DNA of 64,000 nucleotides from M3007 sp031425155 (GCA_031425155.1 JANPIV010000001.1:8415-72414); one strand, 5' to 3'; positions 53,516 through 61,572 are shown, numbered from the stretch's first letter. The notes: generated by a model from the sequence alone, not told the origin. Translations and numbers: made by a program.

Positions 53516-55165
53516 ATGGCTAAGCATCTATCCCGCCCTTTCGTTGCCCAAAACGACAAATCCCGCCTGGAAAACATCCTCGAATCCTGTGGCATTCCCG
53601 AAGAACAACGACTCAAACTACTGACCGCCATTCGCGCCGAGAAAGAGAACCTCGCCGCTATTGCCTTCGGCGGTCTGCCGCCACATGCACCCGAACTGGA
53701 AGAGGCCATTCTCGGTGCTATCCTGTCCAGCAGCCGCGACCACCGTACCGGCCAAAAAGGTCCGGCTCCCGTGTTGCACACCATTCGTACCTACCTGCCC
53801 AAACCCGCTTTTTTTTACCTCGAAACCAACCAGACCATTTATCGCACCATCCTCGCGATGGATGCCGAGCAGTTACAAATTGATGAACTCACCGTGGTGC
53901 AGTACATGCGCCAAAACAAGACCCTCGCTGCGGTCGGTGGGGCCGCCCGTATCAGCGAACTCAGCCAGAAAATCGCTCCCGCTGCCCATATCGAAACATG
54001 GAGCCGTTTCATCTTCGAATTGTTCCAGGAGCGCGAACTGATCCACGTTTGTGCCGCCAGCATCAAAAATCTCTACGACCACAAGGGCGATGTTTTCGAC
54101 ATCGCGAACAGCCTCAACCGCGCCAGCCGCATCAACAGTCCCAACAGCCTCCTCAACTCCTCACTGATGGATGATGCCATCATTGCAGGCGCACAGGAAA
54201 GCCCCAAACGCCGCATCATCGGTGACCTCATCCGCGAACGCGAAGTCTCTATCCTCTTTTCCGACGAAAAAACCGGCAAAACTGCCCTCGCTATCCAGTT
54301 CGCTATTGCCGCCGCCAAAGGTACCAACCTGTTCGAGCGGGCCGACCTCTTTCCCAACGAATGCGCACCGATGAAGGTGCAAATCTTTGACTTCGAGATG
54401 GAAAACCGGGAACTCTATGATCGGTACAGCGACGCACAAACCGGCGAGATGTACCTCTTTGGGGAAAATCTGATTCGTACCGTGCTCAATCCCGATTGTT
54501 ACGACCTGCGCGCCGCGCCCGAACGCATGATCGCTGCGGTAGAAGCCGAGATCGAAAAACACCAGCCCCAATTTGTTATCATCGACAACATCACCTGGAT
54601 TGTCAAGGAAAACAAGGATGCCGACATCGCCGCCGATTTTATGGCCAAAATGCTGCAACTCCAGCGCAAACATGGTTTGTCGGTGGTCGTCATCGCCCAC
54701 ACGCCCAAGCGCAACACCTCCGAACTGTTGCAGTCCAAGGATTTGCAGGGCAGCAAAAACCTGGTGAATTTCTGCAAGAACCTGATCGGCGTGGCCGCCA
54801 GTCGCAAGGACAAACCCATTCGCTACATCAAGCACATTTTTAGCCGCAACGGGCCCGTGCTCTACGATGAAAACAACGTGATCGAATGCTCGTTGGACAA
54901 GGAACCCGGCAGTGCACTCCTGCGCTGGAACCTGATCGGCTTCACCAAGGAAATCGAACACCTCACCGTTCCGGAACAGACTGTGTCCGAAGATGAACTA
55001 ATGGAAGGTATCTTCCACCGCCACAACAAGAATATGTCTCTTGAGAACATCCGCAAGGACATGAACCTGGGCTGGTCAAAATGGACCATCAGTCGCAAAC
55101 TCGCCGCCTGGAAGGAAAAACGTGGCTTTGGCACCCTGCCTTTTGAAGACCTGGACGTCAACTGA
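53516..55165 (+). CDS. DnaB-like/RepA-type replicative helicase
   Basis: A 549-residue protein. Residues about 55-165 form a DnaB N-terminal domain (PELEEAILGAILSSSRDHRT, FYLETNQTIYRTILAMD, VVQYMRQNKTL). Residues 220-450 form a RecA-like ATPase of the RepA/AAA_25 kind: LFSDEKTGKTALAIQFAIAA is the Walker A region (its first glycine is Ser), FVIIDNITWI the Walker B, and VIAHTPKRN a sensor. A winged-helix-like tail follows (LENIRKDMNLGWSKWTISRK). Such proteins load at an origin and unwind it, with a primase. The primase gene lies 490 bases downstream. A full motor is likely active. TGGTGCA clusters B and C lie between the two genes. Confidence 0.8.
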   Translation: MAKHLSRPFVAQNDKSRLENILESCGIPEEQRLKLLTAIRAEKENLAAIAFGGLPPHAPELEEAILGAILSSSRDHRTGQKGPAPVLHTIRTYLPKPAFFYLETNQTIYRTILAMDAEQLQIDELTVVQYMRQNKTLAAVGGAARISELSQKIAPAAHIETWSRFIFELFQERELIHVCAASIKNLYDHKGDVFDIANSLNRASRINSPNSLLNSSLMDDAIIAGAQESPKRRIIGDLIREREVSILFSDEKTGKTALAIQFAIAAAKGTNLFERADLFPNECAPMKVQIFDFEMENRELYDRYSDAQTGEMYLFGENLIRTVLNPDCYDLRAAPERMIAAVEAEIEKHQPQFVIIDNITWIVKENKDADIAADFMAKMLQLQRKHGLSVVVIAHTPKRNTSELLQSKDLQGSKNLVNFCKNLIGVAASRKDKPIRYIKHIFSRNGPVLYDENNVIECSLDKEPGSALLRWNLIGFTKEIEHLTVPEQTVSEDELMEGIFHRHNKNMSLENIRKDMNLGWSKWTISRKLAAWKEKRGFGTLPFEDLDVN

Positions 55166-55181
55166 GGCGCAAAATTCAATT

Positions 55182-55298
55182 TGGTGCAAGATGGTGCAGG
55201 TTGCAATAGTGGTGCAGAGGTTTCATGTTTTACAACTCATTGAAAATCAATTAATAAATAGATAAATAGGGCTGTTGCACCACTGCACCACTGGTGCA
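55182..55298. repeat. TGGTGCA cluster B
   Basis: TGGTGCA at 55182, 55192, 55210 and 55292 and inverted TGCACCA at 55276 and 55284. A near-palindrome TTGAAAATCAA (55240-55250) lies in the AT-rich middle. The cluster follows the helicase stop. Confidence 0.75.
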
Positions 55299-55463
55299 GC
55301 CCCCTTTTCTGATTCACTTTCAGGCCAGTTAAGGGTCAATGAATTAAGTATTTGAAGGTTAATTATTTACGTAAACCATATTTTTTGAACCCGATAATAC
55401 CACTTGATAACTACTTGAAAATCAACACCCATTTTTAATCCGCAATTCGCTCTTTTTACGCTC

Positions 55464-55536
55464 TGGTGCAAGTGGTGCAAGGGCAAAATTTGGTGCAAAG
55501 TGGTGCAAACTGGTGCATGCACCAAAATATGCACCA
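55464..55536. repeat. TGGTGCA cluster C before the primase
   Basis: Direct TGGTGCA at 55464, 55473, 55491, 55501 and 55511 and inverted TGCACCA at 55518 and 55530. It has the same architecture as cluster A at 42707-42779, with nearly identical spacing and flanks (CATGCACCAAA). Confidence 0.85.
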
Positions 55537-55657
55537 AATCATATTTGGCCATTTTTTACTTTTTTGCCCTTCATTGCCTTATTTCCTCTTTTGCCTTATT
55601 TGCTCTTTTGCCTTTTTGCCCTTCATTTGCCCTATTTCCTCACTTACCCTTTTTACC

Positions 55658-57598
55658 ATGCTCACTCCCGCCACCATCCAAACCATCCGCGACACCGCCC
55701 GCATTGAGGACGTGGTCGCTGATTTTGTCGCCCTGCGCAAGCGCGGCACCAGCCTCGTCGGACTATGTCCTTTCCACCAAGAGCGCAGCCCTTCTTTCCA
55801 CGTCCATCCCGTCCGAGGCATCTTCAAGTGTTTTGGTTGCGGCCAGGGCGGAGACGTGTTTGCTTTTTTGCAGGAACATGAAAGCCTGAGTTTCCACGAA
55901 GCCGCCCGCTGGCTGGCCAAAAAATACCACCTCGAAGTCATCGAAATCCAGCCCAGCCCCGAACAGGCCGCCGAGCAGCATGAGGCCGAAACCCTGCACA
56001 TCATCCTGGATTTTGCCGGGAAATACTACACCTGGCTACTCACCACCACCGCGCCGGGCCAGGCCGTGGCAGGTGCCTATTTGCAAGAGCGCGACATCCA
56101 CGCCACCAGCATCGAAAAGTTTGGTCTCGGGTACGCCAGCGGTCCCGCCGATCTGCTGCATTGGCTCCGCAAACGCGGCTACTCCATCCCCCACGCCAGC
56201 CGTGCCGGTCTCTGCAACACCGCCGCCACCCGTGATTTCTTCCACCAGCGCATCATCTTCCCCATCCACAGCCTCAGCGGAAAAATCATCGCCTTCGCCG
56301 GGCGCACCAGCCCTGAAAACCCCACCAGCCCTGAAAGGGCGACATCCCTAGGAACGGGATCGGGGATGGGAACGGAGAATGTAGCGAAATACCTCAACAC
56401 CCCCGAATCCCCCATTTACCAAAAGTCCAAAACCCTCTACGGACTCTACCAGGCCCGCCAAGCCATCCGCCAGCAGGACGAATGTATCCTCGTCGAAGGC
56501 TACTTTGACGTCATTTCCCTGCACCAGGCTGGCCTCGAAAACGTCGTCGCCAGTTGCGGCACGGCCCTCACCACTGGCCAACTCCAACTTATTCGCCGCT
56601 TCACGACCAACCTCATTATTCTCTACGACGGTGATCCGGCCGGCCTCCGCGCCACCACGCGCGGACTGGATTTGGCCCTCGAACAAGACCTGAATATCAA
56701 AATCGTGCTACTGCCAGCAGGCGAAGACCCCGACGGTTTTATCCGCAAAGTGGGTGCTCAGCCATTCCGTGACTACCTAACCACCTACGCCCAGGATTTT
56801 ATCTTGTTCCAGGTCGGTTTGCTCCTCCCGGACATCCAGGACGATCCCGTCAAAAAATCGGCAGCCATCCACCGTATCGCCGAAAGCATCGCCAAAATCC
56901 CCGATGCCATCAAGCGCAGCCTTTATATCCGGCAGTGCGCGGACCTCGTGCAAGTCCCGGAAAACCTCCTCACCCAGGCCGTCATCAAACTGGTCGCCAG
57001 CCAGCGACCAGCCACCCGCACCGAACCGCTCGAATCTTCGCTGCCCGCCACTACCCTACCCGACGAGCCCGCCCACGAACGCGATATTATCCGCTTATTA
57101 ATCCAGCATGGTGGCCAGCCCCTCGCCGACGAAGGCATTACCATCGCTGACTACCTGCTGAGCAACCTTGGCGACCCGACCACCCTCCCACAACTGTTCG
57201 GAAACGCCCTTTACCGGCAGGTCGTTAAAGAGTGTTTAGGCTTCATCAATGAAAAGAAAACTCTGACGGAGTATAATTTTCTACATCATCCTTCTCCGGC
57301 TCTCCGGCAATTGTCCCAGGACTTAGTAGAAGCCGAAAAAGATTGGCCCATTTCCCCACAGTGGGCTATCCTCGAAGGCAGTTCCATTGTTCAGGATGCC
57401 ACCGCCTTGGACACCGAAGTCCGGCAGTCCCTGGCCCGCTTCAACATCTATAAACTCACCGCCCTACTCGAACAAAACCAGGAACGCATTCGCCTCTGTC
57501 CACCCGACGATACCGCTACCATCGACCGCTACTGCCGCGTTGGTATCCTGATCCGGCAGACCCGCAGCCAGATCGCCAGTGAATACGCTCTTAAGTAG
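55658..57598 (+). CDS. dnaG: DnaG-like primase
   Basis: A 646-residue protein from the ATG at 55658; the longer frame is low-complexity and rejected. Residues 1-95 form the CHC2 zinc finger (VGLCPFHQERSPSFHVHP, then FKCFGCGQGGDVFAFLQ). Residues 120-300 form the primase core, and the TOPRIM part reads ECILVEGYFDVISLHQAGLE and LIILYDGDPAGLRAT. The C-terminal region from about 450 is the helicase-binding kind. Between IIAFAGR and KYLNTPESPIYQKS there is an insertion of about 25 residues encoded in part by a REP-like sequence (56327-56345). It works with the upstream helicase in plasmid replication. The catalytic TOPRIM acidic residues are present. Confidence 0.85.
   Translation: MLTPATIQTIRDTARIEDVVADFVALRKRGTSLVGLCPFHQERSPSFHVHPVRGIFKCFGCGQGGDVFAFLQEHESLSFHEAARWLAKKYHLEVIEIQPSPEQAAEQHEAETLHIILDFAGKYYTWLLTTTAPGQAVAGAYLQERDIHATSIEKFGLGYASGPADLLHWLRKRGYSIPHASRAGLCNTAATRDFFHQRIIFPIHSLSGKIIAFAGRTSPENPTSPERATSLGTGSGMGTENVAKYLNTPESPIYQKSKTLYGLYQARQAIRQQDECILVEGYFDVISLHQAGLENVVASCGTALTTGQLQLIRRFTTNLIILYDGDPAGLRATTRGLDLALEQDLNIKIVLLPAGEDPDGFIRKVGAQPFRDYLTTYAQDFILFQVGLLLPDIQDDPVKKSAAIHRIAESIAKIPDAIKRSLYIRQCADLVQVPENLLTQAVIKLVASQRPATRTEPLESSLPATTLPDEPAHERDIIRLLIQHGGQPLADEGITIADYLLSNLGDPTTLPQLFGNALYRQVVKECLGFINEKKTLTEYNFLHHPSPALRQLSQDLVEAEKDWPISPQWAILEGSSIVQDATALDTEVRQSLARFNIYKLTALLEQNQERIRLCPPDDTATIDRYCRVGILIRQTRSQIASEYALK
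56327..56345 (+). repeat. REP-like fragment inside the primase gene
   Basis: AGCCCTGAAAGGGCGACAT is identical to 53089-53107. A near-copy AGCCCTGAAAACCCC lies just before it. It encodes SPERATS in frame. Confidence 0.65.
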
Positions 57599-57730
57599 TT
57601 ATTGGTTATTAGTCAATTGGTTAGTGGTGTAGTAATCAGCAATTTGTTTTAATTTTTAAGTTACTAATTTAGCACTCCATTTGCCTATTTGCGGTTTGCT
57701 AATTTGCCTATTGCCAATTTGCTTTTTTTC
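57597..57730 (+). repeat. Second low-complexity GGTTATTGG/TTTGCCTA tract
   Basis: AGTTATTGGTTATTAGTCAA then AATTGGTTAG, followed later by TTTGCCTATTTGCGGTTTGC. It parallels 51283-51434 and again precedes a gene. Confidence 0.55.
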
Positions 57731-57753
57731 TTGATTTCTAATAACCGAATAAC

Positions 57754-58029
57754 ATGGAACCCTCCTTTCTCGAAACCTTCATCATCAACGCCGCCGCCGA
57801 GCGCCACTTTGTGAATCCCGGCATGGCCCAGTTCCAGCAGATCATCCACAAGATCGAAACCACTTTTGGCACCATCCGCGCCATCCCCAGTTACCCCGAA
57901 CTGGAAAATGCCACCCGACCCCACTTGAACGTGCTGAGCCAGCGCGAAGCCCAGGCCCACGAAATTGGTCCGGCTGCCCAATTCGTAGTCAACGCCGTGA
58001 AGTCATTTGTTCAAACCAACAATCTATAA
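57754..58029 (+). CDS. Small protein of unknown function
   Basis: A 91-residue soluble protein (FLETFIINAAAERHFVNPGM, then AQFQQIIHKIETTFGTIRAI). It is mostly helical, with a proline-rich middle. No known domain. It ends two bases before the next ATG, so the two genes form an operon. The low-complexity tract upstream is shared with the YdjM-like gene. Confidence 0.5.
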   Translation: MEPSFLETFIINAAAERHFVNPGMAQFQQIIHKIETTFGTIRAIPSYPELENATRPHLNVLSQREAQAHEIGPAAQFVVNAVKSFVQTNNL

Positions 58030-58031
58030 AC

Positions 58032-58496
58032 ATGAAAAAAGCCTCCATCCTCGCCATTCCCCTCTTCCTGGCCTTCACCGCCACCCAACCCACTACCCCA
58101 CCCCTGCGCCACGACTTCGACACGGCCCTGCCCAACGATGAACAAATCGGCTGGGACCTGCTCAACTACCGCCTGCCGGAAGCCTTCGACCTCACCACTC
58201 GCCAACTGGTCCGCAAGACACCCATTTCCCGCCACGCCAACCTGACCGTCGAACGCTATCTCGAGCGGCCCGAAGATGGTGCCCTGATTCAACTCGGTGC
58301 CTGCCGCAGTCCCTATGACGACCAGCCGTTTCGCGTCCCGGTCAGTTACTTGGCCACCCATTGGTTTGTGGTCTCCGATGGCCCGAACACCGCCGTCAAA
58401 CGCCTGGCCTTCAGCGACCGCGAACACGCCTACATAGAAACCTCTTACATAGAAGAAGTGCAGGAGCAGCTCTACCCTATTGCTCTGGGAAAATGA
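58032..58496 (+). CDS. Exported protein of unknown function
   Basis: A 154-residue protein with a signal peptide (SILAIPLFLAFTATQP). The mature part is acidic and polar: DEQIGWDLLNYRLPEAFDLT, HANLTVERYLERPEDGALIQ and TSYIEEVQEQLYPIALGK. No known family. It is two bases after the preceding small gene and ends before a terminator at 58521. Its ATGAAAAAAGCC start resembles those of other small exported proteins in this window. Confidence 0.5.
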   Translation: MKKASILAIPLFLAFTATQPTTPPLRHDFDTALPNDEQIGWDLLNYRLPEAFDLTTRQLVRKTPISRHANLTVERYLERPEDGALIQLGACRSPYDDQPFRVPVSYLATHWFVVSDGPNTAVKRLAFSDREHAYIETSYIEEVQEQLYPIALGK

Positions 58497-58520
58497 AACT
58501 TTGAAACAGGGCGCAAAAAA

Positions 58521-58560
58521 AGGAGCCTCCCGTAAACCCATTACGAGAGACTCCTTTCTT
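58521..58560 (+). terminator. Intrinsic terminator
   Basis: AGGAGCCTCCCGTAA pairs with TTACGAGAGACTCCT with two mismatches, followed by TTCTT. Confidence 0.65.
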
Positions 58561-58621
58561 ACCTGCGGTTTCGCTGGCCACTTCGTAAGCCCCAGCTGAG
58601 CACTTGACCAATACGGACGAG

Positions 58622-58679
58622 TAAATAATAAATATTATTAGCGTTAATATTAAATATTATTTACGCCAATATTAAATAC
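58622..58679. repeat. AT-rich partition-site-like cluster 1
   Basis: AATATTATTTACGCC at 58653-58667 with partial copies on both sides (AATATTATTAGCGTT). It lies about 60 bases past the 3' end of the small ParB-like gene. Confidence 0.6.
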
Positions 58680-58741
58680 TCCAACGAAAACGGTTAAACC
58701 AGCCTTTGCGCAAGTCCTTCGTTTCATCGCTCATTCGCCCC

Positions 58742-59041
58742 TTACTTGTTGCCCCTCTTTTTATAGTCCGCTTCGATCAGGTCCATGAAATATTCTCGCA
58801 TGGTGATGTCCTTGTCCAGGCAGTACAGTTTTATAAATCGGTACTTATCAGTCGGCAAGTCAAAACTGATTTTTTTGGTGGCCATGACTGCGGCTTTGAC
58901 TTCTTCCTGGCGCACTGGTGGTTGGCGGTGAATAGTTTCAACCGCCCTTTCGGTCATATCATGGGAGTCTTCCGTTTTCACCACGGTCGGCTTGGTGGGC
59001 AGGGAAAGGTTGCCCATATCGAATTTTGCTTTGCTGGACAT
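58742..59041 (-). CDS. Small ParB-like partition partner (RHH type)
   Basis: A 99-residue protein from the ATG at 59041 (MSSKAKFDMGNLSLPTKP). The N-terminus is flexible. The C-terminal part, VMATKKISFDLPTDKYRFIK followed by LYCLDKDITMREYFMDLIE, is a ribbon-helix-helix: a beta strand (KISFDLP) and two helices. It starts one base after the parA stop. ParA plus an RHH partner is the type Ib arrangement, in which the small protein binds the centromere and represses its own operon. The repeats around this operon are the likely binding sites. Confidence 0.75.
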   Translation of the reverse strand: MSSKAKFDMGNLSLPTKPTVVKTEDSHDMTERAVETIHRQPPVRQEEVKAAVMATKKISFDLPTDKYRFIKLYCLDKDITMREYFMDLIEADYKKRGNK

Positions 59042-59042
59042 A

Positions 59043-59702
59043 TTATGCCTCCTGTTTGATAAGGTGGAAGATTTCTGCTTTTGCCAGGATTTCACGCGTG
59101 AGATTCACCATTTCCTCCTTGGCTTTCAGGTCTTGGGATTCAAAGACACCTTTGCCGTCAATGGCCGTTTCCACGTAGGCCGCCCGTTTGTTGACGGTCG
59201 TGGCCAATACCTCAATACCAAGCCCCTTGATAGCCTCCCGCATGTTCTTGTACACGTTGGCATTAGCCGAATACTGGTTCACCAGGAAGAAGGCCGGAAT
59301 CTCCTCGCGGAACTCCTTGGCCTGCTCATACCGCTCAAAAAATGGCTTCATTGCCCGGAAATCATGGGCACTGGGCAGGATAGGAATGATGAGCAAGTCA
59401 CTGGCCACGATGATCCGGGTAGTCATTTCCGAAAGTGACGGCGTACCATCAATGATGACCACCTCATAATCACGGTGCAGATTATCCACCGTTTTACCCA
59501 GTGCCTTGGTATCAGTGGCCCCTACTACGGTGATCGAAGGCAAGTCATCACTCCTGACCCCGGACCAGGCCAGCGAATTCTGGTTGGCATCGGTATCCAC
59601 GATGCAGACTTTAAAACCCATGTGGGCAAAGCAGACGGCGAGGTTCTGGCTGATGGTCGTCTTGCCTACCCCTCCTTTGAGATTCGAGATTGCGATTTTC
59701 AT
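59043..59702 (-). CDS. parA: ParA-family partition ATPase
   Basis: A 219-residue protein opening MKIAISNLKGGVGKTTISQN, the deviant Walker A (KGGVGKTT). Walker A' and B follow (VCIVDTDANQN, YEVVIIDGTPSLSEMTT). The length matches type Ib ParA without an N-terminal HTH. ParA ATPases form gradients on the nucleoid that move plasmid copies. The 3' neighbour, one base away, is the RHH partner. CAATGGTA at 59732-59739 (read TACCATTG on the minus strand) is one change from a -7 element. Cluster 2 of the AT-rich repeats overlaps this promoter, as expected if the partner represses the operon. Confidence 0.9.
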   Translation of the reverse strand: MKIAISNLKGGVGKTTISQNLAVCFAHMGFKVCIVDTDANQNSLAWSGVRSDDLPSITVVGATDTKALGKTVDNLHRDYEVVIIDGTPSLSEMTTRIIVASDLLIIPILPSAHDFRAMKPFFERYEQAKEFREEIPAFFLVNQYSANANVYKNMREAIKGLGIEVLATTVNKRAAYVETAIDGKGVFESQDLKAKEEMVNLTREILAKAEIFHLIKQEA

Positions 59703-59738
59703 ATCATTAAAAGCATTTTGCTATGCAGGTGCAATGGT

Positions 59739-59824
59739 ACGAATAATAAATATTATTCACGCCAATATTATTTACTTTTTTGCTGCAATATTAAATATTA
59801 TTTACGCCAATAATATTCGTGCCG
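59739..59824. repeat. AT-rich partition-site-like cluster 2
   Basis: AATATTATTCACGCC (59749), AATATTATTTAC (59764) and AATATTATTTACGCC (59794-59808), then AATAATATTCGTGCC. It lies upstream of parA. Confidence 0.7.
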
Positions 59825-60018
59825 GTAAGCCATCGGTCAAATCAGAGTTGCCCCACCGCATACCTTGGCAAGGCCCAAGGACTTATCAGTACGCTAGCGC
59901 GACTTCTTTCTGGTGTTTATTTGCACACTTTCCGTGCTGGCTAATGAAACTGGAAGATGCTTTCCCGAAGGAGAAATGCTCGTTTGGCTTCACTACCCGA
60001 TTAGCTGGGCAGAAACAG

Positions 60019-60070
60019 AATAATATTTAATATCAGCGTAAATAATATTTACGCTGATATTATTTACACC
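60019..60070. repeat. AT-rich partition-site-like cluster 3
   Basis: AGCGTAAAT and ATTTACGCT flank a three-base centre (60035-60055), and GATATTATTTACACC follows. Confidence 0.7.
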
Positions 60071-60138
60071 TAACGTCTTGTCCAAAATTTGGAAGTACTG
60101 CGGCTCAGGCTCACTTGGCATCTTGAAAGCACAACCCA

Positions 60139-60186
60139 ACCCCGTTCGTTTGCGCCATAATCGGCTCCTCCCGCGTCGAACGGGGT
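60139..60186. repeat. Inverted repeat between clusters 3 and 4
   Basis: ACCCCGTTCG (60139-60148) and CGAACGGGGT (60177-60186), a perfect ten-pair stem with a 28-base loop. Confidence 0.7.
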
Positions 60187-60282
60187 GTGATGGTACAAGA
60201 GTGGAGCACCTTCATTCAAAGTACAGCAGAAGCAGAATAAATGAGGCGGCCTATACCCGCGAACTGCTCACCACGCAAAAAG

Positions 60283-60338
60283 AGTAAATAACAAATAATA
60301 TTCACAGTAATATTATTTACGTAAATATTATTTACGCC
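60283..60338. repeat. AT-rich partition-site-like cluster 4
   Basis: Two near-copies, AATATTCACAGTAATATT and AATATTATTTACGCC, with GTAATATTATTTACGTAAAT between. Confidence 0.7.
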
Positions 60339-60425
60339 TGAAAACCAAGGCCACGGTAGCCAAATGGCTCTCGCACAATGTTTGCACAAACAGTAGTGTA
60401 GGGCAGTGACTTGAACGGATTCCGA

Positions 60426-60494
60426 CAGGATGACAAAAGCGGCCTATTCTGTGACGTGTTCTACTCCTCGGTGTACGCCGCTTTTGTCATCCTG
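60426..60494. repeat. Perfect 18-bp inverted repeat between clusters 4 and 5
   Basis: CAGGATGACAAAAGCGGC (60426-60443) and its exact complement (60477-60494) enclose 33 bases. A second inverted repeat, GTCCACGT/ACGTGGAC, follows (about 60504-60547). ATTCCGAC occurs just outside on both sides (60418 and 60551). Confidence 0.75.
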
Positions 60495-60601
60495 ACGGGA
60501 CCTGTCCACGTTACAGTGTATGCCGTAACGGGCGTTGCGACGTGGACGCATTCCGACATACCCAGTACCGAATGCGCCCTGCCGAAAGAATTTCATTCAT
60601 A

Positions 60602-60654
60602 AAATAATAAATAATATTTCCACAAATAATATTAGCGTAAATAATATTTACGCC
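60602..60654. repeat. AT-rich partition-site-like cluster 5
   Basis: AATAATATTTCCACAAATAA, then AGCGTAAATAATATTTACGC (60634-60653). Confidence 0.7.
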
Positions 60655-60873
60655 AAATAACCCGACTAACACTCCAAGCACCAAAGCCACATGAGCCTCA
60701 GCACCTCTTTGCCAAAACCATAATTGCAGTAGGGTAGGGCGGGACGGATTCCGACAGAACGGGTGCGAGTTCTAAAATCGATTCCGAACTGCGAATTTCC
60801 CGGAGAAACTGGTGTCCTTATCTTGAATCTAGGCCAAACAGGCCCTACCAGAACAATTTCATTCGTAAAGTAC

Positions 60874-60910
60874 AAAATAATAAATAATATTTACGCTAAT
60901 ATTATTCGCC
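60874..60910. repeat. AT-rich partition-site-like cluster 6
   Basis: AATAATATTTACGC followed by TAATATTATTCGCC. Confidence 0.65.
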
Positions 60911-61016
60911 GCCCGGCACTTAATGCCCCAATCTGGCCCCGGTGAAGCCCACAACAACCCATTTTCTGGCCACTATTGAAGGTTTTTGAAAGATTTTTTG
61001 GCTAAAAAAAAGAAAC

Positions 61017-61075
61017 AACAACAAGAACCGAAAGAAGGGTTTGCCGACCTCTTGTTGTTATTATTTTCTCTTTTC
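61017..61075. terminator. Bidirectional terminator between partition and origin regions
   Basis: AACAACAAGA (61017-61026) pairs perfectly with TCTTGTTGTT (61050-61059), followed by ATTATTTTCTCTTTT. An A run upstream gives a T run on the other strand. It insulates the origin from the partition block. Confidence 0.6.
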
Positions 61076-61139
61076 TAACAACTGTTGTATTTTCAGCCGT
61101 TGCAGATAATTCATTATCAATTACTTACAACATTAAAAG

Positions 61140-61261
61140 CCACCAAAACTACGGCTGCGGCCACTAAAACTACGGAAACAGGCCACCAAAACTGCGGTTC
61201 CGGCCACTAAAACTACGGCATAAAGCCACCAAAACTACGGGAACGACCACCAAAACTACGG
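61140..61261. repeat. Origin iterons, six copies at 21-22 bp
   Basis: CCACCAAAACTACGG-type units start at 61140, 61161, 61183, 61204, 61226 and 61247. Copies 2 and 4 have CCACTAAAAC, and copy 3 has ACTGCGG. The 21/22-base period places them on one helix face. Such iterons bind the Rep_3 initiator, whose gene lies 330 bases downstream. Confidence 0.9.
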
Positions 61262-61324
61262 AAACTTCAAGCCTGACCTAAATGGAATAAAACCCATCAT
61301 AATACCACTTATTTGCCTATTTAT

Positions 61325-61380
61325 TTGATTATCAATGATTTACATAGATAACAGTAATTCCAAAGTAGATTGATTATCAA
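61325..61380. other. AT-rich part of the origin with TTGATTATCAA palindromes
   Basis: TTGATTATCAA at 61325-61335 and 61370-61380, both followed by TGA. A related TTCATTATCAA is at 61110. The AT-rich stretch between the two iteron groups is a candidate DNA-unwinding element. Confidence 0.5.
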
Positions 61381-61461
61381 TGAGTTAGCCTTTTACAGGT
61401 AATTAAACCCCAAAGCCCGAAGTTGCCTGACACCATTCCAGCGATGTTTTGATATTTATTA

Positions 61462-61500
61462 CCACCAAAACTACGGAAACAAAAGCCACCAAAACTACGG
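61462..61500. repeat. Second iteron group, two copies
   Basis: CCACCAAAACTACGG at 61462-61476 and 61486-61500, 24 bases apart. A broken third copy (GACCACC) follows. They precede the rep promoter and probably serve autoregulation. Confidence 0.85.
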
Positions 61501-61542
61501 AAACGACCACCCCATCATTAGAAGGGGCAATTAAAAAACCAC

Positions 61543-61572
61543 TTTGAATTTTTATAGTGGTTTTTATATTTG
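61543..61572 (+). promoter_or_regulatory. Promoter of the rep gene
   Basis: TTTG at 61543-61546 and TATATTTG at 61565-61572, 18 bases apart, match the -33/-7 consensus. The ATG at 61595 follows after 22 bases. Confidence 0.7.

Noticed and set aside
61140..61500. Iterons as a CRISPR array
   Set aside because: The 21-22-base period leaves only 6-7 bases between units and the array stands next to a Rep_3 gene.
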